DNA from: Ruminococcus sp.
Lineage (GTDB): Bacteria > Bacillota > Clostridia > Oscillospirales > Ruminococcaceae
NCBI RefSeq assembly: GCF_016287535.1
Contig: NZ_JAEFAJ010000037.1
Location: 1 to 33,698 of the forward strand
DNA length: 33,698 nt
Direction of reading: 5' to 3'
In this document: positions 12,293-19,646 of the stretch, in pieces
Position numbering within the stretch: position 1 is the first letter of the stretch
Layout: each line of letters starts with the position of its first letter
Position numbers and translations under genes: made by a program
The notes under the pieces: model-generated
Database searches by the model: none
What the model was told of the DNA's origin: nothing
Seen by the model: only the letters and a program-made list of their open reading frames with translations

Positions 12293-14869
12293 TCATTCCC
12301 TTGTAAGGATGACCTGGAAATTATCGCTGATATTTGCGTATTTATCAAGCTCGATAAGTATATCCCATGCTGCCATATCGCAGGTCATCACTTCCTGGGA
12401 AATGCAGTTTATATTTACGTAATCGCTGGTAAGATCGGTTATTTCATGTGTGATCGAACCGCTTCCTTCTTCAATGCTGACTACCATCAGTTTATGGTCA
12501 TTGAACCATTCATCATCGTATTTTTCAATTACTTCATATTTGTGATCCGAATTGAAATAGCTTTTAAGCTCTTCTGTATTTGTCATCATCCTTACTATAG
12601 GTCCGCTGTTGATGACAGTCCTGTAGGCTCGCAGATACTGAGCTTCTATAGCATATTTTACCGGAGTGCCTAACCTATTTAATTCTATAAGCTTTTTCCT
12701 CATTGCAACAAGGTCGAAAACATCAATATTATTATCTTTGCAGATGTCAGCTGTTCTGCGTTCGGAAAGCTTGGTATCCGGGTCTGAGAGCAGCCATTTC
12801 TGCAGGGTGACAAGATCGGAGATACCGAATTCTCCGTCGCCGTTGACATCGTAGCTGCATTTCCATTCAGTCTTCTGATTATTATATGCACTTTTCGGTA
12901 CAGCAGCCTGAAGAATAAAGAAGTAGTCGGTATTGCATATACCAAAATCCGCGGAGGGTCTGGTATAATAAACAGTTATTTTTTCAGAGGATATAACGGT
13001 ATCATTTATACTGATATTTTCGCCGCCTGTTGGGTCTATAATGAAATCAAGGAGCAGCACATTATCCTTGAAGAAATCATCATCATAGGCTGAGAATATT
13101 TTTTTCTGATATTCTTCCGAGATATAAAGCGAGAGTATCTCTGAAAGCTCTTCTTTTGAAGCCGCGACGGCAGGTTCCAGACCTTTTATTATATTATCCG
13201 GTATCAGATCAGGTGTTGTTGTTGAGATCCTGTCTGCCGCGTATTTTACTTCAACGGGCGAGTTATTCTTTACCGTGAAGATCATGTCTGCTGAATTGTA
13301 TGCATATTCCTTTATTTTGACAGGTACTTTTTCGGACAGTACATATCCCTCAGGCAGATAATCCTCGTCAACAGTGATACTGGGCCAGTCATAATCGGAC
13401 AGTTCTGTGTCAACGTAATATGGATTGCGTCCCTCGAAATACTTCAGTTTGTCTCCGAAAATATGCTCCCTTTTATCTCCCGGAATACTTATCGGCTCGC
13501 CGGTATCCTCGTCGATAATGCTTATGCGTTTGAGGTCGAAATTAAGTGTCTCCTTGTTGTTCCAGATAACTTTATCCTGCAATTCATCTTTTGGGATAAC
13601 TACTCTGAGAATGTCAAAGTATGATGTTCTCATAAGATTTGCATAGATAATGGAGGTATAGTTTATTATCAGTCTGCCGTCCTTCAACTGGACGCTGTCA
13701 AGTCCGTGGGACAGGATACGCCCCCTGTAAGGGTCAAGGTAGGTATTCAGCAGCAGTACGTTGTTCTCAAAGAAGCTGTCGCTGTACTCACTTACGAATT
13801 TATTCAGTGCCTTTTCTTTAAGATAAGTCGAAAGGAAGCTCACAAGCTCATCCTTTGAGCTTATTACGGCAGCTTTCTGATCAGCGAAAGCATTATATAT
13901 GCTGGTATACGAAGCATTCAGATCATCGCTGTATATGCTGTACTGAGAATATGAGAATTCTGCGTCATTTACATAGGAGTCGTTCAGTATGACAGTTTTT
14001 GCGCCATCGGTTATTGTACAGTCGGCGATGAGTGTCTTTTCCACCTGATTTGAGCAGTAGTCATTGACCGAGGCATAATCCCACCTTACCAGATCGCTGC
14101 CGTCGATATCAGCCGAATAAGCTATGGCTTTGTGTATCGTTCCGCCGTCAAGAGGCGGTGCTGTTTCCGTGCTGCAGTCCTCTGTAAAATAGTGGTTTAT
14201 CTTGTTTATGCAGCTGCGGGGCGTTCCGTATACCTCAAACCAGTCATAAGGCGTTCCCGTATTTGAGTCAATGCAGAACACGATGATATTATCCCTTGCG
14301 GAGACCTGACCGAACTTTTCGGAATATTCCTTGTATTCCGCAACGCTGTCCGGGAACCAGCTGTATATGTCGGTCTCGGAGATATTGCTGTCCTCGTCTA
14401 TGCAGAAGGCATAGTTCTTATAAGCGTGCCGGAATCCGCTTTCCCTGATTATGTCCTTCATGGCAGTCTCAACCAGTGCGACTTCAAAAGTGCCCTGTTT
14501 ATGAGGCGCATAATAGACAACTGTCTCATAGATCACGCCGCTTTCCTTTGATTCAAAGGTCTTGTGGGTAAGCTCATCCATCATGTCTTCTGTAGTCATT
14601 ACCAGATACTGTGATGAAGCCGCTTGTTTAGCGTATTCCTTGAAGACTACGCAAACAAGCCCGTCCTGAACATGAGTAGCACCGTAGGTATTGCGGAACT
14701 CTATTGCCGACTCAAGATCATATGGGATCCAGTCGGGAAGCGCTGCGCCCATACCGTGTTCCTCAGCGTACACCGGTTCGGAGAGAAATCCGGATAGGCT
14801 GCCTGATGAAAGGGGAATGAAAGATGTTACTGCTGCGATAAAAGCAGCTGTTATTCTTTTGGACCTCAT
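12293..14869 (-). CDS. Large secreted protein with internal dockerin and three copies of an unknown domain
   Basis: 858 residues, signal peptide about 1-35. Residues 37-325 form an N-terminal region I do not recognise. A domain of about 100 residues occurs three times: about 330-430 (SSKDELVSFL, then YSDSFFENNVLLL), 565-665 (ASKEELSEIL, YDDDFFKDNVLLL) and 755-858 (TNTEELKSYF, YDDEWFNDHKLMV). Each ends with a strand segment around a T/A-x-D-hydrophobic motif and I-P-K or similar. Between copies 1 and 2, residues 447-535 (IIDEDTGEPISIPG, then LPEGYVL) look like a Cna-B/SpaA-type beta domain. A dockerin sits between copies 2 and 3 (about 674-730; DVNGDGEFGISDLVTLQKWL) and its second loop (DICKDNNIDVFDL) is divergent. 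Dockerins are usually terminal; an internal one is uncommon. Start supported by AGGTG upstream. Function unknown, probably a structural or binding cellulosome component. Confidence 0.85.
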   Translation of the reverse strand: MRSKRITAAFIAAVTSFIPLSSGSLSGFLSEPVYAEEHGMGAALPDWIPYDLESAIEFRNTYGATHVQDGLVCVVFKEYAKQAASSQYLVMTTEDMMDELTHKTFESKESGVIYETVVYYAPHKQGTFEVALVETAMKDIIRESGFRHAYKNYAFCIDEDSNISETDIYSWFPDSVAEYKEYSEKFGQVSARDNIIVFCIDSNTGTPYDWFEVYGTPRSCINKINHYFTEDCSTETAPPLDGGTIHKAIAYSADIDGSDLVRWDYASVNDYCSNQVEKTLIADCTITDGAKTVILNDSYVNDAEFSYSQYSIYSDDLNASYTSIYNAFADQKAAVISSKDELVSFLSTYLKEKALNKFVSEYSDSFFENNVLLLNTYLDPYRGRILSHGLDSVQLKDGRLIINYTSIIYANLMRTSYFDILRVVIPKDELQDKVIWNNKETLNFDLKRISIIDEDTGEPISIPGDKREHIFGDKLKYFEGRNPYYVDTELSDYDWPSITVDEDYLPEGYVLSEKVPVKIKEYAYNSADMIFTVKNNSPVEVKYAADRISTTTPDLIPDNIIKGLEPAVAASKEELSEILSLYISEEYQKKIFSAYDDDFFKDNVLLLDFIIDPTGGENISINDTVISSEKITVYYTRPSADFGICNTDYFFILQAAVPKSAYNNQKTEWKCSYDVNGDGEFGISDLVTLQKWLLSDPDTKLSERRTADICKDNNIDVFDLVAMRKKLIELNRLGTPVKYAIEAQYLRAYRTVINSGPIVRMMTNTEELKSYFNSDHKYEVIEKYDDEWFNDHKLMVVSIEEGSGSITHEITDLTSDYVNINCISQEVMTCDMAAWDILIELDKYANISDNFQVILTRE

Positions 14870-14922
14870 TTGTGTTCACCTGCCGTTTCTTTAGGATTAA
14901 CAGTTCTTGTCTGTTCGCCTAC

Positions 14923-14951
14923 ATTATAACACAGCTTTTTTAAAAAATCAA
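14923..14951 (-). promoter_or_regulatory. Sigma-A promoter of the internal-dockerin protein
   Basis: Minus-strand TTGATT (14946-14951), 17-base spacer, TATAAT (14923-14928), about 55 bases before the start codon at 14869. Confidence 0.7.
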
Positions 14952-14983
14952 TAGAGAATCATATAAATCAGAAAGCAAAGTAA

Positions 14984-15014
14984 AAAAGCTCTGTCCGCAG
15001 TGAACAGAGCTTTT
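14984..15014 (-). terminator. Terminator of the flippase gene
   Basis: An 11-bp perfect stem AAAAGCTCTGT/ACAGAGCTTTT (14984-14994, 15004-15014) 27 bases past the stop of the minus-strand flippase gene, followed on that strand by more Ts. Confidence 0.8.
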
Positions 15015-15040
15015 ATGCAGCAACGGCTGTAAGAGCAATA

Positions 15041-16486
15041 CTATGCTGCTGCCTTTTTATCTCTTTTGAGAAGCTTCCTGACAGTTTCGGTAACAGCACC
15101 GTGATTCAGGGCGGTTATCACAGCTGCAACAGGCAGCTCATAAAAGACAGGGTTTTTGAGGCCTGAGATCACGGGTACGCACATAAGCAGAAGAAGAGAG
15201 GTATTGACAGCTGTTTTTAGCGTTGAAAAACGGAAGGGCACATATCTGCGTGAGTCTTTCATACGGATACAGTAGCAGAGAAGATAGCTGAGAAAAGTTG
15301 CAAAGGCAGCTCCCTGTATTCCTAATGCCGGAATAAGTAAAAGGTTCAGGATAACATTTGCGGCAGCTACGGCAAGTATGGTATAAAACGCATTGGCAGT
15401 GTGCTTGGTCGCTGTATAGATACCTGCAAGGAAAAGATTAAGACAGGTGAACACGGCTGCGGCGATAAGGAGGGGAGTATAGCGGTATGCGGTCCTGTAC
15501 TCCGGAAAAGTGCTGTAATTGATGAGGATTGCGGAAACAGGCCTGATAAGCAGTACAAGTCCTGCGGAGCCGATAAAAAGCAGCGATTCGTAAACAGAGT
15601 AGACCTTTTCATAGAAGCTGCTGCGGTCAGACGAGTCATTTTCTGTTATGGCGGACATATTCCATGCCTGCATGAATATATATGACATCATTGATATCAG
15701 GTTAGGGATCTTGGTAGCCGCAGAATATATACCTGCCGCGTCGCTGCCGAGAGCGAATTTATTGCTGTGCATATTTCCGATAAATATCTGGTCGGAAAAG
15801 CCGGTGAATGTCCACATGACAGTCGTAGGGACAAGTGGCAGAGTGAAACGAAGCATAGTTTTACCGAATGACCGGCTGAAGCTGTGAATATCAGCGTATC
15901 CGCGTATCCTGCCTGCGATGAAAAGGAAAACAGCGGAGCAGGCATCTGAAAGTATCATTGATATCATGAAGCCCCTGACGCCCATTCCGAGCTTTGAAAT
16001 GAATAAAATATTAAAAATGAAAAGCGTCAGTGTGGCGAAAATACCGTCTGCGGAGAAAAGCTTAACCATATTGCAGGCGCGGACAAACTGGGAGCAGAGA
16101 GCCCTCATCGCTGAGGTGCATACGTAAACAAAAAGCAATACTGAATAGCTTCTTACCGGCTTTAGTACAGGAATGAGGTTAAGTAACGGTATGACAGGCA
16201 GCATGAGGAAAAGTCCGCTGAGGGTTATGACAGCAGCTGTTGTGAAAACCTGTTTATTGTCGTATTCATTATCGAGACCGTAGCGTACTACAGCTTCTGT
16301 CAGTGAAAATGTGAATACAGGCAGAAGGAAAAGTACCAGTGTTTCTATCAGCGCTTTTGTATATAGTCCGGACGGACTCAGGTGCTTTGTATAAAGATTG
16401 TTGAGCAGAAGTGAAAATATCTTTGCACTGAAGCTTCCGACAGAAAAGATGATAGTATTGAATGCAAGTTTTTTATATTTGTTCAT
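15041..16486 (-). CDS. Wzx-like polysaccharide flippase (MOP superfamily)
   Basis: 481 residues with 12-14 predicted membrane helices. The N-terminus (KLAFNTIIFSVGSFSAKIFS, then LLNNLYTKHLSPSGLY) has the N-T-....G-...K......Y-..LS..EYG pattern of the polysaccharide-synthase/Wzx branch, which flips lipid-linked glycans across the membrane; teichoic or capsular polymers are likely cargo by analogy. The C-terminal tail is Lys/Arg-rich (LLKRDKKAAA). CGGAGGAG lies before the ATG and a consensus promoter at 16515-16543 drives it. No glycosyltransferase genes lie next to it, unusual because Wzx genes normally sit in a polysaccharide cluster, so it may serve a dispersed pathway. Confidence 0.88.
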   Translation of the reverse strand: MNKYKKLAFNTIIFSVGSFSAKIFSLLLNNLYTKHLSPSGLYTKALIETLVLFLLPVFTFSLTEAVVRYGLDNEYDNKQVFTTAAVITLSGLFLMLPVIPLLNLIPVLKPVRSYSVLLFVYVCTSAMRALCSQFVRACNMVKLFSADGIFATLTLFIFNILFISKLGMGVRGFMISMILSDACSAVFLFIAGRIRGYADIHSFSRSFGKTMLRFTLPLVPTTVMWTFTGFSDQIFIGNMHSNKFALGSDAAGIYSAATKIPNLISMMSYIFMQAWNMSAITENDSSDRSSFYEKVYSVYESLLFIGSAGLVLLIRPVSAILINYSTFPEYRTAYRYTPLLIAAAVFTCLNLFLAGIYTATKHTANAFYTILAVAAANVILNLLLIPALGIQGAAFATFLSYLLCYCIRMKDSRRYVPFRFSTLKTAVNTSLLLLMCVPVISGLKNPVFYELPVAAVITALNHGAVTETVRKLLKRDKKAAA

Positions 16487-16514
16487 TTATCTCCTCCGGA
16501 AGAGTATATGACAT

Positions 16515-16543
16515 ATTATACCATATCATCTGATAAATATCAA
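16515..16543 (-). promoter_or_regulatory. Sigma-A promoter of the flippase gene
   Basis: Minus-strand TTGATA (16538-16543), 17 bases, TATAAT (16515-16520), about 30 bases before the ATG at 16486. Confidence 0.75.
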
Positions 16544-16676
16544 CATATGGATGAAAAATCATTCTTTTGCCGGCTGCGGACGCGGTTCCTGCGCATATAC
16601 CATAATTTGTACAGTTTTGTCATTATAGTGATAAAACTTTTAGGCAGCGGACGTGTGTTTAAAAATTTACGATGTA

Positions 16677-16705
16677 TTGATAACCAATGCATATTATGTT
16701 ATAAT
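16677..16705 (+). promoter_or_regulatory. Sigma-A promoter of the VanW leader transcript
   Basis: TTGATA (16677-16682), 17-base spacer, perfect TATAAT (16700-16705). Transcription would start near 16712, giving a leader of about 200 bases before the VanW start codon. The 130 bases between this and the divergent flippase promoter show no further element that I can name. Confidence 0.75.
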
Positions 16706-16717
16706 TAGTGTGTCCTC

Positions 16718-16794
16718 AATAACCGCCTTATAGCGGTTATTGTCCCGAACTTTGTTCGGGAAGCGCAAATTTCTTAAAACCAGGGGATTTGTGC
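16718..16794 (+). other. Three-hairpin structured 5' leader (possible ncRNA or cis-regulator)
   Basis: Starting six bases after the expected transcription start are three hairpins in a row: AATAACCGC/GCGGTTATT (16718-16726, 16733-16741), TCCCGAAC/GTTCGGGA (16743-16750, 16754-16761) and GCGCAAAT/ATTTGTGC (16763-16770, 16787-16794, one G-U pair). The first two stems are perfect and separated by one base. None is followed by a T-run, so simple termination is unlikely. I do not recognise a known riboswitch. It could regulate the VanW gene or be a separate small RNA. Confidence 0.45.
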
Positions 16795-16914
16795 GGTACA
16801 CTATTTGATGTCATGCTCATTTACGGCTAAAGTACAGAAAAAAAGAGGTGCTTTCAGCTGCTGGGCAGACATTGATCATTCATGTTATTATATTTCGATT
16901 TGAGGGTGCGGACA

Positions 16915-17769
16915 ATGAAACGAAAACTTTTCTGTGAGATATCGCCGCTTACATATGCGATCTCGGAGAAAAAATGTATTCTGGCAAGGTCACTGAAGAA
17001 TCTGTGCGGTTTTAAGCATTTTGCCAGAACAAAACAGAAGGAAAGGCTGCCGTATGTCATTTACAGGCATAAATCGCTGATAAGGAGAAAGCTTGGCAAT
17101 GTTGATATGACATTGCAGGAAAACAAAGCTGTAAACCTTTCGCTCGCAGCTCCAAAAATTAACAAGATACTTATTCGTCCCGGAGAGACATTCTCGTTCT
17201 GGTATCTTGTAGGCAATACGACCGAAAAGAAGGGATATAAGGAAGGGCTTACGATATTTGCCGATCATACCGAGCCCGGTATAGGCGGAGGAATGTGCCA
17301 GATGACCAACCTGATACACTGGATGATACTTCACTCTGATCTGAAGATAACCGAGCATCATCACCATGACGGACTTGATCTTTTCCCGGACTTTCAGCGC
17401 AAGATACCATTCGGGACAGGTACGTCCATAATGTATAACTATCTTGATTACCGCTTTAAAAATACTACTAAAAGGACTTATCAGCTGGTAGTTTATACTA
17501 CGCCTGAGTATCTCTGCGGTGAGCTCAGAGCGGATATGCCTCAGAGAAACAAGTATCATATCTCCACAAAGAATGTGTTCTTTTCAAGAGAAGACGGTGT
17601 CGTTTACAGAAACGGTGAGGTATACCGTGACAAGGTGGACGGAGTGACAGGAAACCATATCGAAAGAAAGCTTATACGCAGCAATCACGCAAAGGTGCTT
17701 TATGATACGAGCGGACTTGATATAATTGAGACCGGCAATACGGCTGATGTACCGGTCGAAGAACACTAA
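16915..17769 (+). CDS. VanW-family protein
   Basis: 284 residues. It begins MKRKLFCEISPLTYAISEKK, close to the M-x-K-L-x-CEI-P-TY-IS start of VanW proteins, and continues with the family core: IRPGETFSFWYLVGNTTEKKG, GIGGGMCQMTNLIHWMILHS and the ITEHHHHDGLDLFPDF stretch, ending with the VYTTPEYLCGELR region. VanW was first seen in the vanB glycopeptide-resistance cluster; its biochemical role is not established, and no van ligase or dipeptidase gene is near, so resistance should not be inferred. I start at 16915, preceded by GAGGGTG; an in-frame ATG at 16882 adds 11 residues but lacks a ribosome site. The upstream leader has three hairpins; a terminator follows at 17786. Confidence 0.9.
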   Translation: MKRKLFCEISPLTYAISEKKCILARSLKNLCGFKHFARTKQKERLPYVIYRHKSLIRRKLGNVDMTLQENKAVNLSLAAPKINKILIRPGETFSFWYLVGNTTEKKGYKEGLTIFADHTEPGIGGGMCQMTNLIHWMILHSDLKITEHHHHDGLDLFPDFQRKIPFGTGTSIMYNYLDYRFKNTTKRTYQLVVYTTPEYLCGELRADMPQRNKYHISTKNVFFSREDGVVYRNGEVYRDKVDGVTGNHIERKLIRSNHAKVLYDTSGLDIIETGNTADVPVEEH

Positions 17770-17785
17770 AAATACTATTGTATTG

Positions 17786-17820
17786 AAAACAGGAACGGTT
17801 TTGACAGTTCCTGTTTTTTT
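17786..17820 (+). terminator. Terminator of the VanW gene
   Basis: An 11-bp stem AAAACAGGAAC/GTTCCTGTTTT (17786-17796, 17807-17817) with a 10-base loop and a run of Ts, 17 bases after the VanW stop. It separates that gene from the serpin gene. No clear promoter for the serpin is visible in 17821-17993. Confidence 0.85.
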
Positions 17821-17993
17821 GTCCGCAGATATATTTTTTTATTTTAACTTGAAATCTGCTTAGTGTTTTTGTGTGCCCGTTACGTCTAATATACAAAGGG
17901 CACAATATCAGAAGCAGATGCAGAATGAAAAAGCTCTTCAGAAGACAAACAATGCATTATCAGATCAGAAAAAATATTGAAAGGATGGTTTTT

Positions 17994-19592
17994 ATGAAGA
18001 AAAAGATATTGTCGTTTATTATTTCAGCGGTAAGTTTAACGTCGTTTATTGGCAGTACAGGCGTTTATGCCGATGGAAAATCCTCATTGTTAGAGGACAG
18101 GAAGATCCCGATTGAGCAGGAAAAGACTGATACCGGGACTGACACATTAAAGGGCGATACTAACTGTGACGGCACAGTGGATATGGCAGATGCAGTTCTC
18201 ATCATGCAGGCTCTTGCAAGTCCGAACAAGTACGGTTTAAACGGCACGGCTGATAATCATCTTACCGAGCAGGGCGAGAAAAACGGAGATATGGACGGCG
18301 ACGGACTGACTGTGGGAGACGCTCAGGAGATACAGTATCAGCTCCTCGGTATCTCTTCTGATTCAGATACATCTGCCGGAAGCGTCCGCCTTGATGATAA
18401 AGTAAGACTGCAGGCGTCGGAGGGCATGACCACAGACGAGAAATTTGCAGCTGCTGAGATGAAATTAGGTATCGAGATACTCAAAAAGGGCTTTGATCCC
18501 ACTAAACCAAAAGAGGAAAATATGCTTATCTCGCCGGTTTCGATATCCACAGCACTTGCTATGACTGCAAACGGTGCTGACGGCAGTACGCGTGAGGAAA
18601 TGGAAAATGTCCTCGGTAACGGACTTACCATCGACCAGCTGAATGAGTATATGGCTTATTACATAAGCAAGCTCCCTGACAAGGAGAAGGAAAAAGTATA
18701 TCTTGCGGATTCGATATGGTTCAAGGATAAACCTTCATTCAAGGTCTATGACGAATTCCTCGGCACAAACAGTAAATACTATAATGCAGAGATATATAAA
18801 GCTCCCTTTGACAACGGAACGGTAAAGGATATAAACAGCTGGGTGAACAGGAATACCAATGGCATGATACCCGGTATCCTCGAAAAAGGCGCACTTGATC
18901 CTAACGAAGAAAAAGAAATGCTAATGCTGCTTATAAATACTCTCTATTTTGAGGCAGACTGGCAGGTACCCTACGATTGGGCTCCAAAGGGTGAGTTCAC
19001 AGACATTAACGGTGAAAAGCGCGAGATAGAAAGACTTGGAAGCAAGGAGCGCGAGTATTTTGACCTCGGAGATGCTGACGCTTTCAAGAAGCCCTATGCA
19101 TACGGCGATTACAGCTTTGTGGGAATACTTCCAAAGAATAATGATATAGTTGAATATGTAAATAACCTTGACGCCGAGAAGCTCCTTGCAGGACTCAGCG
19201 AGTGCGTGGATCCGGATTCCATCGACCTCTACACTATGATACCCAAGTTCGAGTATGAATACGGAAAAACGCTGAACGATATACTCAAGGAGATAGGTAT
19301 GCCTACAGCTTTTGACAGCTGTGCAGCTGATTTCTCAAAGATAAATGATCTCTCTGTTGACGGTGCTTTACCGCTGTGGATAGACAAGGTAGTCCACAAG
19401 ACGAAGATAGAAGTGACCGAGACAGGTACAAAGGCAGCTGCCGCAACAGCGATAGGTATGGCGGGCGGAGCTATGTATCATCCTAAAAAGGAAGTTTTCG
19501 TATATCTCGACAGACCATTCGTATATATGATAGTTGACAGGAACAACGTGCCGCTGTTTATCGGTGTTGTAACCCAGATAGGAGAAAAGTGA
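17994..19592 (+). CDS. Secreted serpin with N-terminal dockerin
   Basis: 532 residues: signal peptide 1-26, N-terminal dockerin about 53-120 (GDTNCDGTVDMADAVLIMQ and a second loop DMDGDGLTVGDAQ), short linker, serpin domain about 145-532. Serpin marks include ENMLISPVSISTALAMTANG near 176-195, the shutter-type NTLYFEADW (about 315-323), and the reactive loop: hinge TGTKAAAATA (477-486) then IGMAGGAMYHP, and the closing YLDRPFVYMIVD. The Ala-rich hinge fits an inhibitory serpin; counting from the hinge puts P1 at a Gly, so small-residue-cleaving (elastase/subtilisin-like) proteases are plausible targets. Dockerin-serpins are known in clostridial cellulosomes and are thought to guard the complex against proteases. 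Start set by GAAAGGATGG upstream. Confidence 0.93.
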   Translation: MKKKILSFIISAVSLTSFIGSTGVYADGKSSLLEDRKIPIEQEKTDTGTDTLKGDTNCDGTVDMADAVLIMQALASPNKYGLNGTADNHLTEQGEKNGDMDGDGLTVGDAQEIQYQLLGISSDSDTSAGSVRLDDKVRLQASEGMTTDEKFAAAEMKLGIEILKKGFDPTKPKEENMLISPVSISTALAMTANGADGSTREEMENVLGNGLTIDQLNEYMAYYISKLPDKEKEKVYLADSIWFKDKPSFKVYDEFLGTNSKYYNAEIYKAPFDNGTVKDINSWVNRNTNGMIPGILEKGALDPNEEKEMLMLLINTLYFEADWQVPYDWAPKGEFTDINGEKREIERLGSKEREYFDLGDADAFKKPYAYGDYSFVGILPKNNDIVEYVNNLDAEKLLAGLSECVDPDSIDLYTMIPKFEYEYGKTLNDILKEIGMPTAFDSCAADFSKINDLSVDGALPLWIDKVVHKTKIEVTETGTKAAAATAIGMAGGAMYHPKKEVFVYLDRPFVYMIVDRNNVPLFIGVVTQIGEK

Positions 19593-19600
19593 TCTGAAAT

Positions 19601-19639
19601 AAAAAGCAGGACGGGGATAACTCTCCGTCCTGTTTTTTT
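19601..19639. terminator. Bidirectional terminator between serpin and VWA genes
   Basis: CAGGACGG/CCGTCCTG (19607-19614, 19625-19632), preceded by an A-run and followed by seven Ts, lies between the convergent serpin gene and the VWA gene (ends 19647). Confidence 0.85.
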
Positions 19640-19646
19640 ATTGTTA

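Noticed and set aside
12275..12673. 132-codon plus-strand frame
   Set aside because: It is antisense to the end of the internal-dockerin protein, whose coding frame has clear domains, and has no ribosome site or recognisable motif.
16718..16761. Two hairpins as a transcription terminator
   Set aside because: They begin a few bases after a consensus promoter and are not followed by a T-run; a leader structure fits better.
16915..17769. Vancomycin resistance cluster
   Set aside because: Only a VanW-family gene is present; no VanS/R, VanH, ligase, VanX or VanY neighbours. VanW-like genes are common in sensitive Firmicutes.
17871..17993. N-terminal extension of the serpin frame by 41 codons
   Set aside because: No ribosome site at that ATG and the signal peptide would be buried; the ATG at 17994 has GAAAGGATGG upstream.
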